The position numbers were made by a program, and so were the translations under genes. DNA of 64,000 bases from Utricularia gibba. Lineage: Eukaryota > Streptophyta > Magnoliopsida > Lamiales > Lentibulariaceae. Positions 11,578 through 24,100 of the stretch are shown here, piece by piece. The notes under the pieces are model-generated. The model searched no databases, was not told the DNA's origin, and saw only the letters and a program-made list of their open reading frames with translations. Location: positions 806,001-870,000 of the forward strand of contig CM007992.1 in NCBI GenBank assembly GCA_002189035.1, read 5' to 3'. Position 1 is the first letter of the stretch. The number at the start of each line of letters is the position of its first letter.

Positions 11578-12649
11578 TCAGATCTCCGCATTGCCAATTG
11601 GTCTCAGCTTCTTCGCTGCCCGGATGAACTCTGTGATCACTTGCACCTCGTCGACTTTCTGCAGAGGGGAAAGCAAGGTTAAAAAGGGTGCTTAAATTGA
11701 ATGGTCTTAAGGAGGAGTAGAAGGCGCGTTACCTGGGATAAGAAGTGCTGCTGCACAGCACTGATGAGTTGCTCCTTGGAGGGGCTCGGGTAAGCGCTTT
11801 CCTGGTAATTGAAGCCGGGAAGTAATGTTATCGCGTGGGAGAAAGAAAAGGAGTAGTCTAACAGATGAATGATGCGTACAAGATGGAAGGCTCGCCAGTA
11901 TCTCCACAGGGATCCGGGTCCAAGCTTTTCCAAATTGACTCTCTGTTTTCAAGGAATGCCGAGGTTAAATGTGTTACGATGAGGTCTTCCTAAGAGCACG
12001 ATCGGACTTACCGGCCGGGAAGCTTCACATTTGGACTCAACTTCTCTGCAGCTACGGTTCACTGACTTTGTTGTGGTTGAAGATGGGAACCATGGCCTGG
12101 AATACCTTACCCTTGGCTTGCTTATTTTGCCGGAGTGAAAGTTTGAAGCTGTTTTCAATCAGACTACTGGTTAGTTTGACCTGAAAATGGGGAAAAAAAG
12201 TCAATTTTCAGAAGAAACTCACGAATGGGACGACGATCCTTGGCACCGTTATCAGAACCACTAGTGGAATCATCAAGATCGTAGTCATCATCTTCCTCAT
12301 TCCCAGTAGGGGGCTCAAGTACACTCAAAGCATTTCTTTGTAGCTTCACTTCAACTCCATTCTTCAATACCTGTGATCACATTACAGAGCAGTTTCAGTT
12401 CCCCTGTTTCGCTTCCCGAGGTTAAGAAACAAGCAGCAAAGATAGAAGAACTGGTACCAGCCAGTGCCAGCCCCCGAGCCCAACAGCTTTCTTGACAACT
12501 CCCTGTAATCCTACCAGCACACTCTTGGTTCTGTTGTTTCCCTTTACAATAACCTTTGTATGCCTTGGAAGAACAGACAATTCCTCATCCCCACTTTCCT
12601 CTCGAAACGGAGACAAAATCCTTGAAGGGTATGTTTCAGTATCCAGCAT
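11578..12649 (-). CDS. SAP30/AFR-like subunit of Sin3 histone deacetylase complex
   Basis: Six exons (12458-12649, 12223-12370, 12012-12148, 11880-11942, 11733-11801, 11578-11658) join in frame to 229 residues, close to the size of Arabidopsis AFR1/AFR2 (SAP30 FUNCTION-RELATED). The start MLDTETYPSR is followed by the family's conserved VLPRHTKVIVKGNNRTKSV and GLGGWHWLVLKNGVEVKLQ blocks. The Sin3-binding C-terminus has LWRYWRAF, PSPSKEQLISAVQQHF and DEVQVITEFIRAAKKL. The family tethers histone deacetylases to chromatin; AFR1/AFR2 repress FT and delay flowering. That specific role is inferred here from homology. Exon 3 uses the acceptor inside GAAAACAG; an earlier AG would introduce a stop. 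A long GA-rich upstream region suggests a 5' UTR intron. Confidence 0.9.
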
Positions 12650-13934
12650 CTTTGCCAATAAGGGGGCCTTCAATTGTACTTCTCCTTGGCAAGTTGCATC
12701 AAACAACTCAATGGGAAATCATCCCCTGGTCTTGAACTCCACACTTAAAAACTCTTCTTTTTGTCTTGCTACCGTAGAGTGGACAGCCTCACAATCTTCA
12801 CAGAATATGCGACTCCAAGCTCAGAATCGGAATCCTGATACAAAGGCGCGAGCTTCAAGAGAATCCAAAGAAACAAGCTACAATATTATGATGCACAGAA
12901 CATAGCAGTCCGATATTGATAAGAAAATAGGTAACTGTTTATTGGCTTGACATGAATAATTTGTGGGAATTTGATTGCATTGCATTGAATTTCCTCCAAT
13001 TCACGGACAGTGTTTGATGACAATAAATGAAACAAAATAAAAATCGCACGGACCCCCCCTTCGCCCACTTCCCCCACCTTCTCTCTCAGTCCGCGCAGAA
13101 CAGAAACAGAGAGACTACATACATACATACGTGCGTACAAGAAACATCACTTTCTTCCACAAGGGTTTTTTTTCGATCCTCCAGGCAGAGAAATGCCCAA
13201 TCCAATTGCAAATCTTTGACAGGGGAAGCAGGAATAAAGCAATCAAGCAACTGGGTTTTCGGGGTTTCCCTGTTTCAGATTCTCTATGATGTCAATTTGG
13301 GGCCCAAATCAAGACATACCCAGTAAGAAAAACAAGTTGGAATCACGAAATAATGCTTGCTAAACTACAAAATCCAACTTCATCCCACAGCATCAACCGA
13401 TTCAAGGAAGTGTGAACAAGAAGAAGAAACGAATGCAGCAGGGCGGGGTGTACCTCGAAACTGGACAGAGGCGAAGAAACCAAACAGCGGTCACCCCAAT
13501 CACAAGAACCGAGAATGCAGCAGCAGCCAGGAACAACAAAAACAACACAAAACAGAAGAGAAATAAAAAGAAAAAGAAAATGGGGGTGGTTTCTTTTTCA
13601 AAATTTGAAGAGAGTGGGGGAAGTTACTGTAGATGCGTGGAAGAGAGAGAAAGCGGAAGCAGTAAATGCTGACCAACTGCCATGGAAATGGGGTGCTTGA
13701 GGCTCTGAGGGGACGAACCACCTGCCACAGCTAAATTAAAGTGATTTGTACGGCCGCTTTGTCCACTTCCTTCAAACCGGTTCAAAACAAAGCAGGAGTG
13801 GGCTTCACTTCGATCCCCGAGCCGGCGCGCCTCTCCTTTCACAATTTTGTCCTTATCCGTTTGGGGCAAACCAATAAAACAATAATATAATTAATTCCTT
13901 TAATCAAATTAACTTTATTTTGTATTCTCAAAAA
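12650..13934. other. Probable 5' UTR/promoter of AFR-like gene
   Basis: Moderate GC content, no conserved coding sequence. A purine-rich stretch at about 13400-13620 resembles a leader (CT/GA-rich on the transcribed strand) typical of plant 5' UTRs. Several short open frames here are not supported by homology. Confidence 0.45.
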
Positions 13935-14235
13935 ATATATATATCCAACATAATATTATTTTAAATACATATTTATAGGAATTATGTATCGAACATATCA
14001 TCACGTAATATCAATCTAAATATATATTAATAAGAATTATGTATCGAGTATATCATCACATACTATCATTTTAAAGACATATTTATAAGAATTATATATT
14101 AAATATATCATCATATAATATCATTTTAAAGATATATTTATAGAAATTATGTATTGAGCATATCATCACATAATATAATTTTAAATCTATATTTATATGA
14201 ATTGTATATCAAATATATCGTCACATTATAATAAG
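13935..14235. repeat. 55-bp AT-rich tandem repeat, about 5.5 copies
   Basis: A unit of exactly 55 bp repeats from about 13935. Matching ATTATGTATC-like positions fall at 13981, 14036, 14091, 14146 and 14201, each 55 bp apart, with a degenerate copy before the first. Each unit contains CATATCATCAC-like and TTTTAAA-like blocks. Copies differ at a few positions, so this is an aged minisatellite. It lies in a gene-free spacer. Confidence 0.9.
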
Positions 14236-16932
14236 ATGAAAATTGTCTTGATCCAGTACACAAAAAGTTTTAAAAAAACGAAATAAAATAAAATAAAATA
14301 AGATATTGTGGAATTCCGTAGACAGCGAGTGAAGGAATCCGTGTGCAGGACTGGTGCAAAGCAGTGTCCAACAGCACCATCTTTTATTATCATTTTTTAA
14401 TGCAATTTGCAAAATAAATGAAGGAATAAAAAAAAAACTCCTAACTGAAAATCTGTGTCCATAAAACCCCCAAAAATCAACTACCATGAGGTCGTTGATT
14501 TTCAATCATTAAAATCCGTTAAATTGATTTTTATATAATCTAATTTTGAATTTCATTTTAGCAAAATTATTTTTAATAATAATTATTCATTTATCTCATA
14601 TCAATATCCTATCTCCATTATGAAATGAGTAGAAATTATACTGAGTCATTTTATTTGAAAAAAAATGTAAAATTATAAAAATGTAATTTATATATTTCCA
14701 ATAAGTTGAAAAAAATGATTATTATTTGATTGGTAACTTTTTAACAAATGCTACATTAATTTCAATGAGTTTACGAATGTAATGGATATTTATAAGAACA
14801 TTTTTAGTGAAAATACTGATATGACTTTTCGAAAATCAATTTTATTTTTACAGAAATAATTTATTTGAGTAAATTTTATGCTGCGAAAATCACTTTTAGA
14901 AAATTACATTTTCTCATGAAAACTCAATAAAGTAAACCACGTCATCATTTCTGAAAATCATTAAAAATATTCTAATGAGGTTCGTAAAGAAATTGATCAA
15001 TATATCCATGCTCTTTCTAATTTTATAATATTGTCTATTTTAAATACTCAATCCTCATAATTTTATGTTTTTTTCTTTCAAAAAAAAGATGTTATTTAAA
15101 ATTATAAAAGTTTCTTTTATATAAATTATATCTATATTCCATCCGTCACCAATATGGAATTAGTCTAAAATATAATATATTTCATTGATCCTGACGAGAT
15201 GACATTTGTGAGTATGAGGTTGTTACTATTTGGTTACAATGTTTCAATATTAGATTAAGACATAAACCTTGATCGTCCTTTTTTCGGAAATTCCTTGATA
15301 ATGAATGAAGTTCAAAATTAATATCATGCTTGAAATGAAACACAATTTTGATCACGTAGAAAGTGGATGTAGTACATGAAGAATAAGAATGGGATTGAAT
15401 GCTTTTGGTGAGGTGAGGTCGTTATCATCCCTAACGGCCATAAGAACCCCCCCCCCCCCCCGTTGGGTAATGATGTCATTAATTTACCATTAATTAATCC
15501 GCATCAAATCCAAGCATTTATTATTAATTATTCGAGTTTTTAATATTAATATTTTTATATTTGAATGGATTGGACTGAACTGGACCGGGGGGATGAAGAT
15601 ACTTCATTCAGAACAGGGATGATGCGTAACAGTGGTAGGTGGGGAGCGGGGCCCACCGCCTCCTGTCTAATCCATCTCCGACACATCTCCAGATCGACGG
15701 CCCAAAATCCTCCTCCCCGGACGGACGGCTCGCGGCGAAAGCAGCCGGCTCGGCTTCGGCCATTCGGCGTCCTTATCCTTACAGGGATGAGTGGGCCCGG
15801 GGCCGAGATTCACGAATTCCAGGAGAGGGGGTAAGGCAGGCTTTCCGCTCGGGTTGGGGACGGGATCTCCTGCTTCGCGCCCTTACCCTGCACCCCCACT
15901 CATTCCTGCCCTGCCAAGTAACCATCCGCATGTCATGCATGTCCGAGTCCACGACCATAAGTCCATAAGTATTATATAACTCATAGATTATGTTTAGTAC
16001 ATGGATACTTTATAATTGAGATAAAATGGGATATATGAAGAGAAGTTATACGATAGTATAATCTTATCTCAATTCTTCAATTTTTATTATTTTATTTCAT
16101 ATTCATGATATAAATTATCTAAAATATAATTTATCTTATCTATCAAATATTATATTTTTTTATATTTAATTATCCACATTCATACTTTATATAAAACGCA
16201 CTCATAATAACAATTAGGGGTGAGGATTAGCTTTGGAATACCGAATTTTTAGTATTTTGGATTGGGATTGGAATTTATTTCTATGAATTTTTGATTTTCG
16301 ATTCGACATACCATAGAGATAATAAAATTTTGGTATATACCGAATAACGATATATTAAATTTGGACTAAGATTTCATTGTAGGTCCAGAGTTTAGATTTT
16401 AGGGTTTTGCTTTTGCACTACATTATATCGACTTGAAGAATCTAGTTGAAATAACTTTTATTTTTCAAAAAACTATTTTTAAAAATAATTTGATCATTAA
16501 ATACAAACGCTTTTATACTTTATAATAAGAATATAAATTTACATATAATTATTATTTTTAAAAGGTTGTAGAATTTCACCTTCTGTTTTATTAGAATCAA
16601 TTTTTTAAAATTTTTTATCAAACACAATCATTTAAAAAAAAGATGTAACCCCACGTTTTTTTTCCTTTTTCTATAAAATAAATTCCCTCCGTACGACGTG
16701 TAATTTGGCGGGGCCCAGAAATGTGCCATTTCAACGGTCTTCTTATTTAAAGGCTTCGTCCAAATTGCTGACGAAACCATTTTATTTTATTTTCCTTCCC
16801 CAAACCTCAATAATTCAAGCGCATATTCGTGCATATTTATGTATAATTGTTTACAATGATATAATCTCCATTTTCGAAAAGATTCTCGTAGTCCCAAATT
16901 CAATATGCCCTAAAAAAACTTGATGACACAAA
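14236..16932. other. Gene-poor AT-rich spacer with one GC-rich island
   Basis: Mostly AT-rich with no supported genes. A run of 15 C lies at 15447-15461. An isolated GC-rich patch spans about 15580-15960. It is open in several frames, but no frame resembles a known protein or shows splice structure. Around 16206-16370 there are recurring TACCGAA/TTTTGG motifs reminiscent of dispersed plant repeats. Confidence 0.5.
15447..15461. repeat. Homopolymer C15
   Basis: Fifteen consecutive C residues in the spacer. The length is likely unreliable in sequencing, and the opposite strand could form G-quadruplex-like structures. Confidence 0.9.
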
Positions 16933-17183
16933 GGGCTTGTTTGATATAAGGTTATAAGGTTGGTTTATGATACATTTAATAAAATTGTGTTGTTTGATAT
17001 GTGTATATAATTATACCTTATATATGGGTATAATAATCATTATATTCATATAATACCCTCATATATGGGTATATGTATACCCAATGAGGGATATGAGTAT
17101 TTTTATACTCACATATTTGGGTTTAACTAAACCCAAATAATCTAAATCCACCAACACTTAAAATACATCAACCAAACAAGGCC
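16933..17183. mobile_element. MITE-like element with short terminal inverted repeats
   Basis: The 251-bp stretch begins GGGCTTGTTTG and ends CAAACAAGGCC, whose reverse complement is GGCCTTGTTTG: an 11-bp terminal inverted repeat with one mismatch. AAA flanks both sides and may be a 3-bp target duplication. The interior is AT-rich, non-coding and palindromic, with repeated TATATGGGTATA and its complement. Size, ends and structure fit a non-autonomous DNA transposon (Harbinger or hAT type). The superfamily is uncertain. Confidence 0.6.
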
Positions 17184-17694
17184 AAAATGGTAGTGAGTCC
17201 CTTTGTATAATTGGGTTGGGCCAAGCTTCTATTGGGCAGGTTATTCACTCTTTCAACAGTTGTGTGTTGCTATATATAGTAATATAGCATAACCACTCTT
17301 TTATTTGTTTTAGTAAATGAAATAAATCAATAAAGTTTCAATGATCAATCAAGTTTTTTCAAATTCCATAAATATATATATATATAGTAGTATAGCTTGT
17401 TTTCTATGCTTGAATGAGTGTTGTATATATACATACCATATGTATTACATTTTAAATCTATTTAATTATGAATTTTTGAATTACGTTAAACAAAAACACT
17501 TGAATAAAACTTTATATATAATTTCATTATGTATTTACTTATTTTGATGTTAATGTATCAAGTTACGAAAGACATCCTTAGTTTTAAATTTTAGCTAAAA
17601 CTGGATGGTTAAGATTCATCTTTCACGAATGCTAAAAGTGGATATTGACCGGTTCAAGAAATAAAGATAAGAGGATCAATTACTCAGCAAATGC
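17184..17694. other. Spacer downstream of PPR gene
   Basis: AT-rich with a short TA microsatellite near 17373. No gene recognised; the right end is probably the 3' UTR of the PPR gene. Confidence 0.5.
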
Positions 17695-20610
17695 TCATGA
17701 GATTCGGCTGCTTCCAGGAGACTTTTCCACACCTTCTTCAGACATTTTTCTCCTCACAGAATCAACACCATCCCAGTTGCCTGAGGCTGCGTGCATGTGG
17801 GAGAGCAGGACATAGCTACAGGAGCTCTGTGGTTCCAGAGACCGGAGTTTCTCAGCGGCGGAGCACCCCCTGATGTCGTCTCCGTGCAGCCTGCACGCAT
17901 TCAGATATGCCGACCATATCTTGGCGTCTGGCTCAAGCTCCATGCTGTTGATGAAGCTCTCAGCTTCGCCCAGAAACCCCCACCTCCCATAGAGATCCAC
18001 CATGCAGGCGCAGTGGTCGGTCCGGGGTGGAATCCGGTAGCGGTGCGTCATTTTGTGATACAGCTCTTCACCTTGGGGAACCATTCCGGCGTGGCTGCAG
18101 GCACTCAGGACACCGAGAAAGGTGATTTCATCAGGCTGGATGTTTGCTTGCTGCATTTCATCGAACGTCTTCAGTGCATTTTCTGCAAAACCATTTTTCG
18201 CGTACCCGAGGATGATCGAGTTCCATGAAATGAGGTCTTTCTTGATCGGCATGTCCCTGAAGATCCTGGATGAACTTTCCATATCCCCACATTTGGAGTA
18301 CATGTCTACAAGCGCACTTGCAGTCAGCTCATCTTTGTCATACCCAATGTGAATGGCAAGACAGTGGATTCTTTGGCCACATACTAAAGAAGCAACAATG
18401 GAGCATGCCTTCAGGACACTTGCAAATGTAGCCTGATCCGGCAGGACGCCATTGCTGCGCATTTTATGGTACCATTGCAGTGCTTCCTTTCCATATCCAT
18501 TTTGGGCGTTTCCTGATACCATGACTGTCCATATGATTGTGCTGTTCTGAAGTGGAACCGGGAGCTCGGAGAAAAGCTGAGGAGCATCACAGCTGCTATG
18601 ATCACTGAGCCGCAGGTACATTCCCAGGAGAGAAAGACATAAAAATTCATCATCATGGGGAAACCCGAGCTTCGAAATAAAACCATGGAGTTGGCGCCCA
18701 AAGTACAACTCGGAATGGCAATGGCATCCCTCCAGCAAAGAAGCAAAAGTAACTTCAGAGGGTCGCAGTCCATCAGCTAGCATAAATTCAAAAATCTTTG
18801 CTGCTTTAGCCAGGCTGAATTGTGCAAGCCCAGAAATTAAGGTGTTTACACAAGCCACACTTGTTTCAGGCATGGATGAGAACACTACCTGTGCAGCTTC
18901 AATCATCCCTGACTTGGAGTACATGTCAACTAGGGAGCATCCAGCATAGAGGCTGTCCTCTACACCATACTTCACCAAAAAGCAATGAATTTGCATACCC
19001 TTACACAGATCTTGCAAGTTTGCAGCAGCACTGAGTATGCTAGCCAATGATACCTCATCAGGAGCTATACCTGCAGACATCATTCTTTGAAAGATGATGA
19101 AAGCTTGCTCCTCTTGTTCCTCCTGTACATGACCAACTATAATTGAATTCCAAGAAACATTGTCTTGTCTACTCATGCGGACGAAGACTTTCATAGCATC
19201 AGATAAGGAACCACATTTCGCATACATGTCCACCAATGAATTTTGAACATATAAGTTGTCCTTTAAGTCATTCTTCATAATAGTGGAATGAATCTGCAAT
19301 CCCATATCCATATCATGTAAAGATGCACAAGCACTGAGCACGCTAGTGATGGTGAAGTCATCAGGTTGATATTGGTGATTTCTCATATGCATAAATAACT
19401 CAAGAACCTGATCAGGGTGTCCATTCTGTGCATAGCCTCCAAGAAGGGCATTCCACAACACACTGTTTTTTTCTGGTAGTCCATCGAAAATGGTCCTTGC
19501 AGCCTCCATCCGCTGGCACTTGGCATACATGTTGAGCAAAGAGCTCCCTGCATATACATTAGAAACGAGTCCCCGTTTAACAGCCAATGAATGAACCTGC
19601 AAGCCATATTCATACTTGCCTAAGGTGGCAATTGCACTCAAGACGCTTCCGAGACTGCGCCGTGATGGTTCAACACCAGAATCTACCATATTCCTGAAAA
19701 TTCTGATCGCCTCTCCCTCGTTATTACTTTTCAGATTTCCTGAAATCATTATGTTCCATGCCACAAGATGCGGATTTGGAATTTTAGAAAATAGTCTACT
19801 TGCAAAATCAAGCCTCCCCTGTGACGCAAAAGCATTTAATATGGTCACTAGCGCAACATGGTCCAGCTCGTTACCTGCTTTCTGCATATCATCAAAAACA
19901 CTTATTGCCTCTGTTGTCATGCCAACACGAGCGAGTCCCAGAATCATGGAAGTCCAGGAAACTGTGTCTGGGTTCACTGAACTATCAAACATCCTCTTAG
20001 AATCCAAAAGTCCATCACATTTAGCATACATATCAATCAATGCACCCTCGCAATACGCATCACCTTCAAGCCCAATTTTCAGGATCGCACAATGCACTTG
20101 CTTCCCAAGTACCAAGTTCACTAGCTTCGCACAAGCTGAGAGTGCAATAGCAAAACTGTACTGATTCCCCCAAACCCCAGAATTCCACATTAAGCCAAAA
20201 TCCCTGACCACGTCTTTGTACAAGCTTTGCCGCGACTTCATCAACATAATCGAATTCCATGCAATCTCATCCGTCTTTGAAAGGTTAAGAAAAAACTTCC
20301 CAGCATAATCCGCGCGACCACATTTCGTATACAAGTCCAAAACATAATTACCCAGCCTCCCAAATGCCAAAAATCCAAGCTTCAGAGCCGGGCCATGAAT
20401 CGTCTTCGCCGTCCTGAATGAAGAATCGAGTCTTCCGGGCACCACAGCCTTGCATTCTTCGAAGCATATTTTCGATAACTGATTGTAGTAGTTGTTCGCA
20501 AACAGCGACCGAGGATCTTCCGCCAACAGGGCCGTTGAGAAACCTAGTCGACGATTCACCGAGGAATTCGACTTCAGGCGCTTCAGCTTCAACAACAACC
20601 CTGATTGCAT
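17695..20610 (-). CDS. PLS-class pentatricopeptide repeat protein (At3g09040-type), mitochondrial
   Basis: A single exon encodes 971 residues. A short basic N-terminus (MQSGLLLKLKRLKSNSSVNRRLGFSTALL) fits a mitochondrial presequence. It is followed by at least 20 PPR motifs of the P-L-S pattern, with repeated signatures such as LIDMYAKC, VSWNSII, GLQIHS and PDEVTFASLL. The C-terminus has E-type motifs (AKIWSAYLNACRLHGD, YVLLSHMHAASGNWDGV) and stops soon after PGSSRIS, so there is no DYW deaminase domain. Such proteins bind organelle transcripts and specify C-to-U editing sites, recruiting a DYW deaminase in trans. The order of repeats best resembles Arabidopsis At3g09040 as I remember it; the target site cannot be read from here without a code-based prediction. 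The frame is fully intact over 2.9 kb. Confidence 0.92.
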   Translation of the reverse strand: MQSGLLLKLKRLKSNSSVNRRLGFSTALLAEDPRSLFANNYYNQLSKICFEECKAVVPGRLDSSFRTAKTIHGPALKLGFLAFGRLGNYVLDLYTKCGRADYAGKFFLNLSKTDEIAWNSIMLMKSRQSLYKDVVRDFGLMWNSGVWGNQYSFAIALSACAKLVNLVLGKQVHCAILKIGLEGDAYCEGALIDMYAKCDGLLDSKRMFDSSVNPDTVSWTSMILGLARVGMTTEAISVFDDMQKAGNELDHVALVTILNAFASQGRLDFASRLFSKIPNPHLVAWNIMISGNLKSNNEGEAIRIFRNMVDSGVEPSRRSLGSVLSAIATLGKYEYGLQVHSLAVKRGLVSNVYAGSSLLNMYAKCQRMEAARTIFDGLPEKNSVLWNALLGGYAQNGHPDQVLELFMHMRNHQYQPDDFTITSVLSACASLHDMDMGLQIHSTIMKNDLKDNLYVQNSLVDMYAKCGSLSDAMKVFVRMSRQDNVSWNSIIVGHVQEEQEEQAFIIFQRMMSAGIAPDEVSLASILSAAANLQDLCKGMQIHCFLVKYGVEDSLYAGCSLVDMYSKSGMIEAAQVVFSSMPETSVACVNTLISGLAQFSLAKAAKIFEFMLADGLRPSEVTFASLLEGCHCHSELYFGRQLHGFISKLGFPHDDEFLCLSLLGMYLRLSDHSSCDAPQLFSELPVPLQNSTIIWTVMVSGNAQNGYGKEALQWYHKMRSNGVLPDQATFASVLKACSIVASLVCGQRIHCLAIHIGYDKDELTASALVDMYSKCGDMESSSRIFRDMPIKKDLISWNSIILGYAKNGFAENALKTFDEMQQANIQPDEITFLGVLSACSHAGMVPQGEELYHKMTHRYRIPPRTDHCACMVDLYGRWGFLGEAESFINSMELEPDAKIWSAYLNACRLHGDDIRGCSAAEKLRSLEPQSSCSYVLLSHMHAASGNWDGVDSVRRKMSEEGVEKSPGSSRIS

Positions 20611-21103
20611 CTGAATTCATAATCCTCTCGACTTCAACCATAGATCATCAGATGCTGCAAAACAAAACCCAGACTCAGAAGTCGCCGCCACGCACCTGCA
20701 TAAGCGAAAGCTAGATGGCGTCCTTACTTTGGGAAAAGGTCTGAGTTGTAGCCAATTTGACTCCGGCGATGCACGGATCAGGTAGCTACGTCATGTCGAA
20801 CTCTTCCCGGCGGCTTCCGCCGAAGTCAGATCTCGGGCAAGTGGGTTCTGAACGAAATGACTCGACTTGGAATCAAAGGAACGAATGGAATCGATCGACA
20901 CTTCATCCATGCTCGTTCCATCTACGTATCTCGGTCTTACATCGTTAATGAAAAATTCGAAAATGTTGAACCCTATCTGGTTTCAGTTTGAATACTTGAA
21001 GAGGCCAAGAACTCAAGAAAAAAAGCCTGAAAAGGTGACGGCTGGGTTGGGTCTCTCTTGAGCAGAAGCGAAACTTGGTTGAGATGAAGCCTCTGTTTCT
21101 CTC
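20611..21103. other. Spacer between PPR promoter and CCT3 3' end
   Basis: About 490 bp of mixed composition holding the PPR promoter/5' UTR and the CCT3 3' UTR. No further gene seen. Confidence 0.5.
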
Positions 21104-24100
21104 TCACTCTGGGATCAGTTGTTCGTTATCTGCATCTCCTTCCTCGGTGGTTTTCGACTTTGGAGCCTGAGCTCCAGGGGGCTGCTTCTTCTTGATCCCA
21201 CTAACGATATCATCGATTCTCAGAAGCATGCACGCAGCTTCGATGGCGGTCTTGAACGCCTGAGCCTTCACCGTGTAAGAATCCCAAATCTGAAAACATA
21301 ACAATATGGCACCGGGGAATGGATTAATCAGCAGGGTGCAGTGCAGGGAATGGAGGGAGGATTTGGGGTGGATTTTCATGTCTATACCTTGCGCTCTTTC
21401 ATGTCACTGATCTCTCCAGTGTTCCCATCTATGCCAATCCATGCATTCTCACCATTTGCATGCTAAGCAAACGAAAAAACGTGGCAAATCAGTAGATCAT
21501 CCATGGCCAAGCTTGCATTTATGTATGTATCTCTGAGAAATATTACCTTCCCCCGAAGAGCAGTCATGGTACGAATCACATTAACACCACAGTTCTGGGC
21601 TAATGTTCTCGGTATAGCTTCAAAGGCAATTGCAGCAGCTTCGTAAGGCCACTATACAGCAAATGGGGAAAAAAACAGACATGAGGCAACTGCCCACTAA
21701 ATTAGCAATACTGACTTTTTCTGAAACATAATTGATATTATGTTCGAGAAGTAGAGGAGCAGTAGCACGATGTGATGGGAAGTTTTCTTACCTTTTCTAT
21801 TCCTTCAATAGCGGAGCTCTTCTGCTTCAACACAGCAGAGACGGTAGATTCTGTGGCACCTCCACCAGGAACAAGTTTTGGGTTTTTTATTATATTCCTT
21901 GCTACAGACATAGCATCCTGTTTCCGAGAGACACATTAGTAAAGCAACTTGGGAAATTAAGATGGCACGAAAGCTATCTAGAGGATCAAAATTCATACGA
22001 ACCTGTAAGTTCCTTTCAACTTCATTCAACAAATCCTTGCTTGCACCTCGTAAGAGCACCGTGCAGGCTTTTGGATCCTTGCACTCAACAATGAAGGCAA
22101 AAAACTCATCACCAATCTTTCTGACCTCAAATAACCCAGCACCTGTCCCAACATCAGATTCCTGCAATTCCTCTGGCCTGTTAACAATTACCGCTCCACA
22201 TGCCTTAGCAATCCTATTATTATCTGTCTTCCTCAGCCTTCTGATGGCACTGACACCGGCCTTGCTAAGATAATGGCAGGCCAAGTCGCTGAGCCCCTTC
22301 TCAGTTATAACAAGGTCGGGTTTGAACTTCAGTATTTGTACGCACAAGTTCTCAATGTACTCCTCTTCCATTTTTAGTAAGACACTCCAATCCTCCTCCC
22401 TTAAAAGCTCAGCATTGGTTTGGTTCTCTCCCTTCTTGTACTCAAGAGGGCAGTCAAGAAGAATTATTCTTGGATTCAATATTTTTCTTCTCATTTTACC
22501 AGGAGCTACAATATCCTTGTTAAACATAACTCCTTTCAAAACATGTGAGTCCTCCAACTGACCTCCAGGGATCTTCTCTACCTTAATGTACTTCTTGATA
22601 TCTACTTCACGTAATCCTTGTCCAACTTCAACACCAACAGTGGATGTAGCATCGATTGCCAAGTCCTGATAAGCAACCAATAATACATGAGGGGCATATT
22701 GAAGTATAATCATAAGAATGAGGAAGAAATAAAAATAATTAACAAGCACTGACAACAGGTTGAGAGGAACAAGCACACAAAGATATGAGAAACAGAAAAA
22801 TTATAAACAGAAACAGATAACTGTGATCAAATAAATACTTACGGCAATAAGATCTCCAAACTGGCTAGTAAATTTAGTACCAATACAACTCTTAACAAGG
22901 CCTAGCATAGTTGCACCTTCCAACAGAGAAACACAGTAGAATGAGGGAGCTCGAACAGTGATTACAAAAGGATAAATTTTAATGATCAGTTGAAAATTAC
23001 AGGGAATTTTACTGCAAGCAAACTACACAAACAAGTAGAAAACTAAACCAAGTGAACATACGATCTTTAACATCTACAGTCATCGCAATCTTATCCAGTA
23101 CAGCAATGGCATCCTCCAGAGCGTTACTGTAAGCTGTAACAAAATCAGGAGAAACGTGTCATGCCCCAGTCCCAAGAAACATCTCGTGTCAAATACTGCA
23201 TAGGAATTATATAGTTGGTTACCTCGACAGATGACTGTGGGATGGTAGTTTTTGTCAATGAAAGCTTCTGCCACGTGGAGCATTTCACCAGCTTCAAAAG
23301 GTACGAAAACAAAAGGGCACGGCCTCTCAGATGATATATAATGAATACAATCATCATCCAAAATTTTTAAATCACTACAAGTATCCTAAGAACTACATGA
23401 AAATTTCAAAAGGAAATAATCACATACCAAGAACAATCACAGATGTTGTGCCATCCCCAACCTCCTCATCCTGAGTACGGCTCAGCTCAATCATGGACTG
23501 CCAGCATGAAACGGGACTTATAAGAAACGCAACGCAGTAACAGATAAAAAATTAGATGGACATAAATAATAGTCCTTGTATCATAATTCCATCAATAAAG
23601 CAGCCCAAGGTGTAGCACATAAATCAAAAATAAAAATGCCCACCTTTGCAGCAGGGTGTGCAACATCCAATTCACGAAGAATAGCATTTCCATCATTTGT
23701 AACCACAATCCCTACAGTTTTAAAGATTTACAGAGGACAGGGAATGAAAATTCTGCTTTTTCATTCCAAACAGCTTTTCAAAGTCACCTAGATTTATTAG
23801 CAAACATATGGGTTACCTCCTTGAGCATCAAGAAGCATCTTCAGCATTGACCTTGGCCCCAATGTAGTTCGAATAATATCAGCGACAGCCTGAGACAGTA
23901 ACATAAAGCCTGAATAAGCCATCACAATTAAATCGGAAGATTTAGCCCTAATGGCCCACGGGTGACAACAAAAGAAATCAAGCCTCACTCCAAGAGAATG
24001 AATAGCATTCAACAAATCGAAGCTAGTTATTCACAGATTCACGAGTTTAGTACCTTTGACGCTTGAATATTCCCATGGTGAACCTTGCTTCCAGACTCCC

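Noticed and set aside
15565-15979. Three overlapping plus-strand frames in the GC-rich island
   Set aside because: High GC content lengthens chance frames; none shows domain, codon bias or splice structure.
16200-16400. Complete transposon around TACCGAA motifs
   Set aside because: Only one possible end seen; no partner inverted repeat or target duplication.
17791-20164. Plus-strand frames opposite the first PPR gene
   Set aside because: Shadows of the PPR repeats in the antisense direction.
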